Assembly: GCF_030696805.1 (NCBI RefSeq)
Contig: NZ_JAUYRO010000057.1
Location: forward strand, 1 to 64,000
Direction: 5' to 3'
DNA from: Methyloversatilis sp.
GTDB taxonomy: Bacteria > Pseudomonadota > Gammaproteobacteria > Burkholderiales > Rhodocyclaceae
Length of the DNA: 64,000 nt
The notes beneath the pieces were generated by a model, which saw only the letters and a list, made by a program, of their open reading frames with translations, was not told the DNA's origin and searched no databases. Shown in pieces: positions 63,620-64,000 of the stretch; position 1 is the first letter of the stretch, and each line of letters begins with the position of its first letter. Position numbers and translations under genes: made by a program.

Positions 63620-63988
63620 TCAGGGCAGGCAGAGCTTGGAAACCGCCATCAACATCTGGTCCGGCTTGAACGGCTTGACCATCCATGCCTTGGCGCCGGC
63701 CGCCTGGCCTTCGGCTTTTTTCGACTCCTGGTTCTCGGTGGTCAGCATGATGACCGGCGTGAACTTGTAGGCCGGCAGCTTGCGCATTTCCTTCACGAAG
63801 GTGATGCCATCCATGTTGGGCATGTTCACGTCGCTCACCACGAGGTGCACCTTCTGTCCGGTGAGTTTGGCCAGTGCGTCCTTGCCGTCGCAAGCTTCGA
63901 AAACGTCATAGCCGGCGCTCTTCAGCGCGATGCTGACGACCTGGCGCAGTGACGACGAGTCGTCCACCACCATGATTGTCTTTGCCAT
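63620..63988 (-). CDS. cheY: Chemotaxis response regulator CheY
   Basis: The 122-aa single receiver domain has IMVVDDSSSLRQVVSIALKS (Asp pair), the acceptor Asp in LVVSDVNMPNMDGITFV, Thr in IMLTTENQ and Lys in WMVKPFKPDQM. It receives phosphate from CheA. It is the first gene of the operon visible; the promoter would lie at or beyond the window edge, since only 12 bases follow. Confidence 0.94.
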   Translation of the reverse strand: MAKTIMVVDDSSSLRQVVSIALKSAGYDVFEACDGKDALAKLTGQKVHLVVSDVNMPNMDGITFVKEMRKLPAYKFTPVIMLTTENQESKKAEGQAAGAKAWMVKPFKPDQMLMAVSKLCLP

Positions 63989-64000
63989 GTTTCACTACTC

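Overview
The window is GC-rich, with long overlapping open frames on both strands. It carries classic beta-proteobacterial gene groups: petABC-sspAB, dnaX-ybaB-recR beside the small SRP RNA, and an AOR operon of the Aromatoleum type. With the PQQ alcohol dehydrogenases, this suggests a Rhodocyclales-like beta-proteobacterium such as Methyloversatilis, Azoarcus or Thauera. That placement is inference from gene content; no rRNA is present.

Bases 1-3,876 are an accessory islet. It holds the 3' end of one IS1182-type element, a complete integron gene cassette with its attC site, a second IS1182-type copy broken after about 245 codons, a HigBA-type toxin-antitoxin pair, an IS91-type transposase remnant, a BrnT-like toxin with an antitoxin, a third IS1182 scrap, a strong inverted repeat and IS21-like terminal repeats. 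Bases 3,877-25,300 are mixed chromosome. They include a [2Fe-2S]/ferritin-like fusion, a MerR regulator divergent from a methyltransferase across a typical MerR operator, a RES-Xre toxin-antitoxin pair, an unusual PPDK-like protein lacking the pyruvate barrel and translationally coupled to an unknown 646-aa protein, a beta carbonic anhydrase, a bacterial alpha-2-macroglobulin, a FeeM-like acyltransferase and a LapG-LapD pair. Bases 25,390-35,820 are housekeeping genes on the minus strand: tilS, accA, sspB, sspA, petCBA, a CaiB-type CoA transferase, recR, ybaB, dnaX and ffs (SRP RNA).

Bases 35,860-50,370 form a periplasmic alcohol and cytoplasmic aldehyde oxidation island. A tungsten aldehyde oxidoreductase operon (FeS, W and FAD subunits, a MoaD-like protein and a small unknown protein) lies beside a cytochrome c, an AcoR-type sigma-54 activator, two PQQ alcohol dehydrogenases, a SoxYZ-like carrier, a zinc metallohydrolase of the quinoprotein relay type, a secreted pentapeptide-repeat protein and a second cytochrome c. 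One dehydrogenase has the Asp-Tyr-Asp signature expected of lanthanide enzymes; the other has the Asp-Phe-Ser signature of calcium enzymes. I see sigma-54 promoter matches in front of the cytochrome, the lanthanide-type dehydrogenase and the SoxYZ-MBL pair, so the activator probably drives these transcription units. The likely flow is alcohol to aldehyde in the periplasm with electrons to cytochrome c, then aldehyde to acid in the cytoplasm by AOR.

Bases 50,389-64,000 hold a chemoreceptor, a DctPQM TRAP transporter and a complete chemosensory operon on the minus strand (cheY, STAS protein, cheA, mcp, cheW, cheR, cheD, cheB, then a receiver-EAL protein). CheA carries an insert resembling MshEN c-di-GMP-binding repeats, which fits the EAL protein at the end of the same operon.
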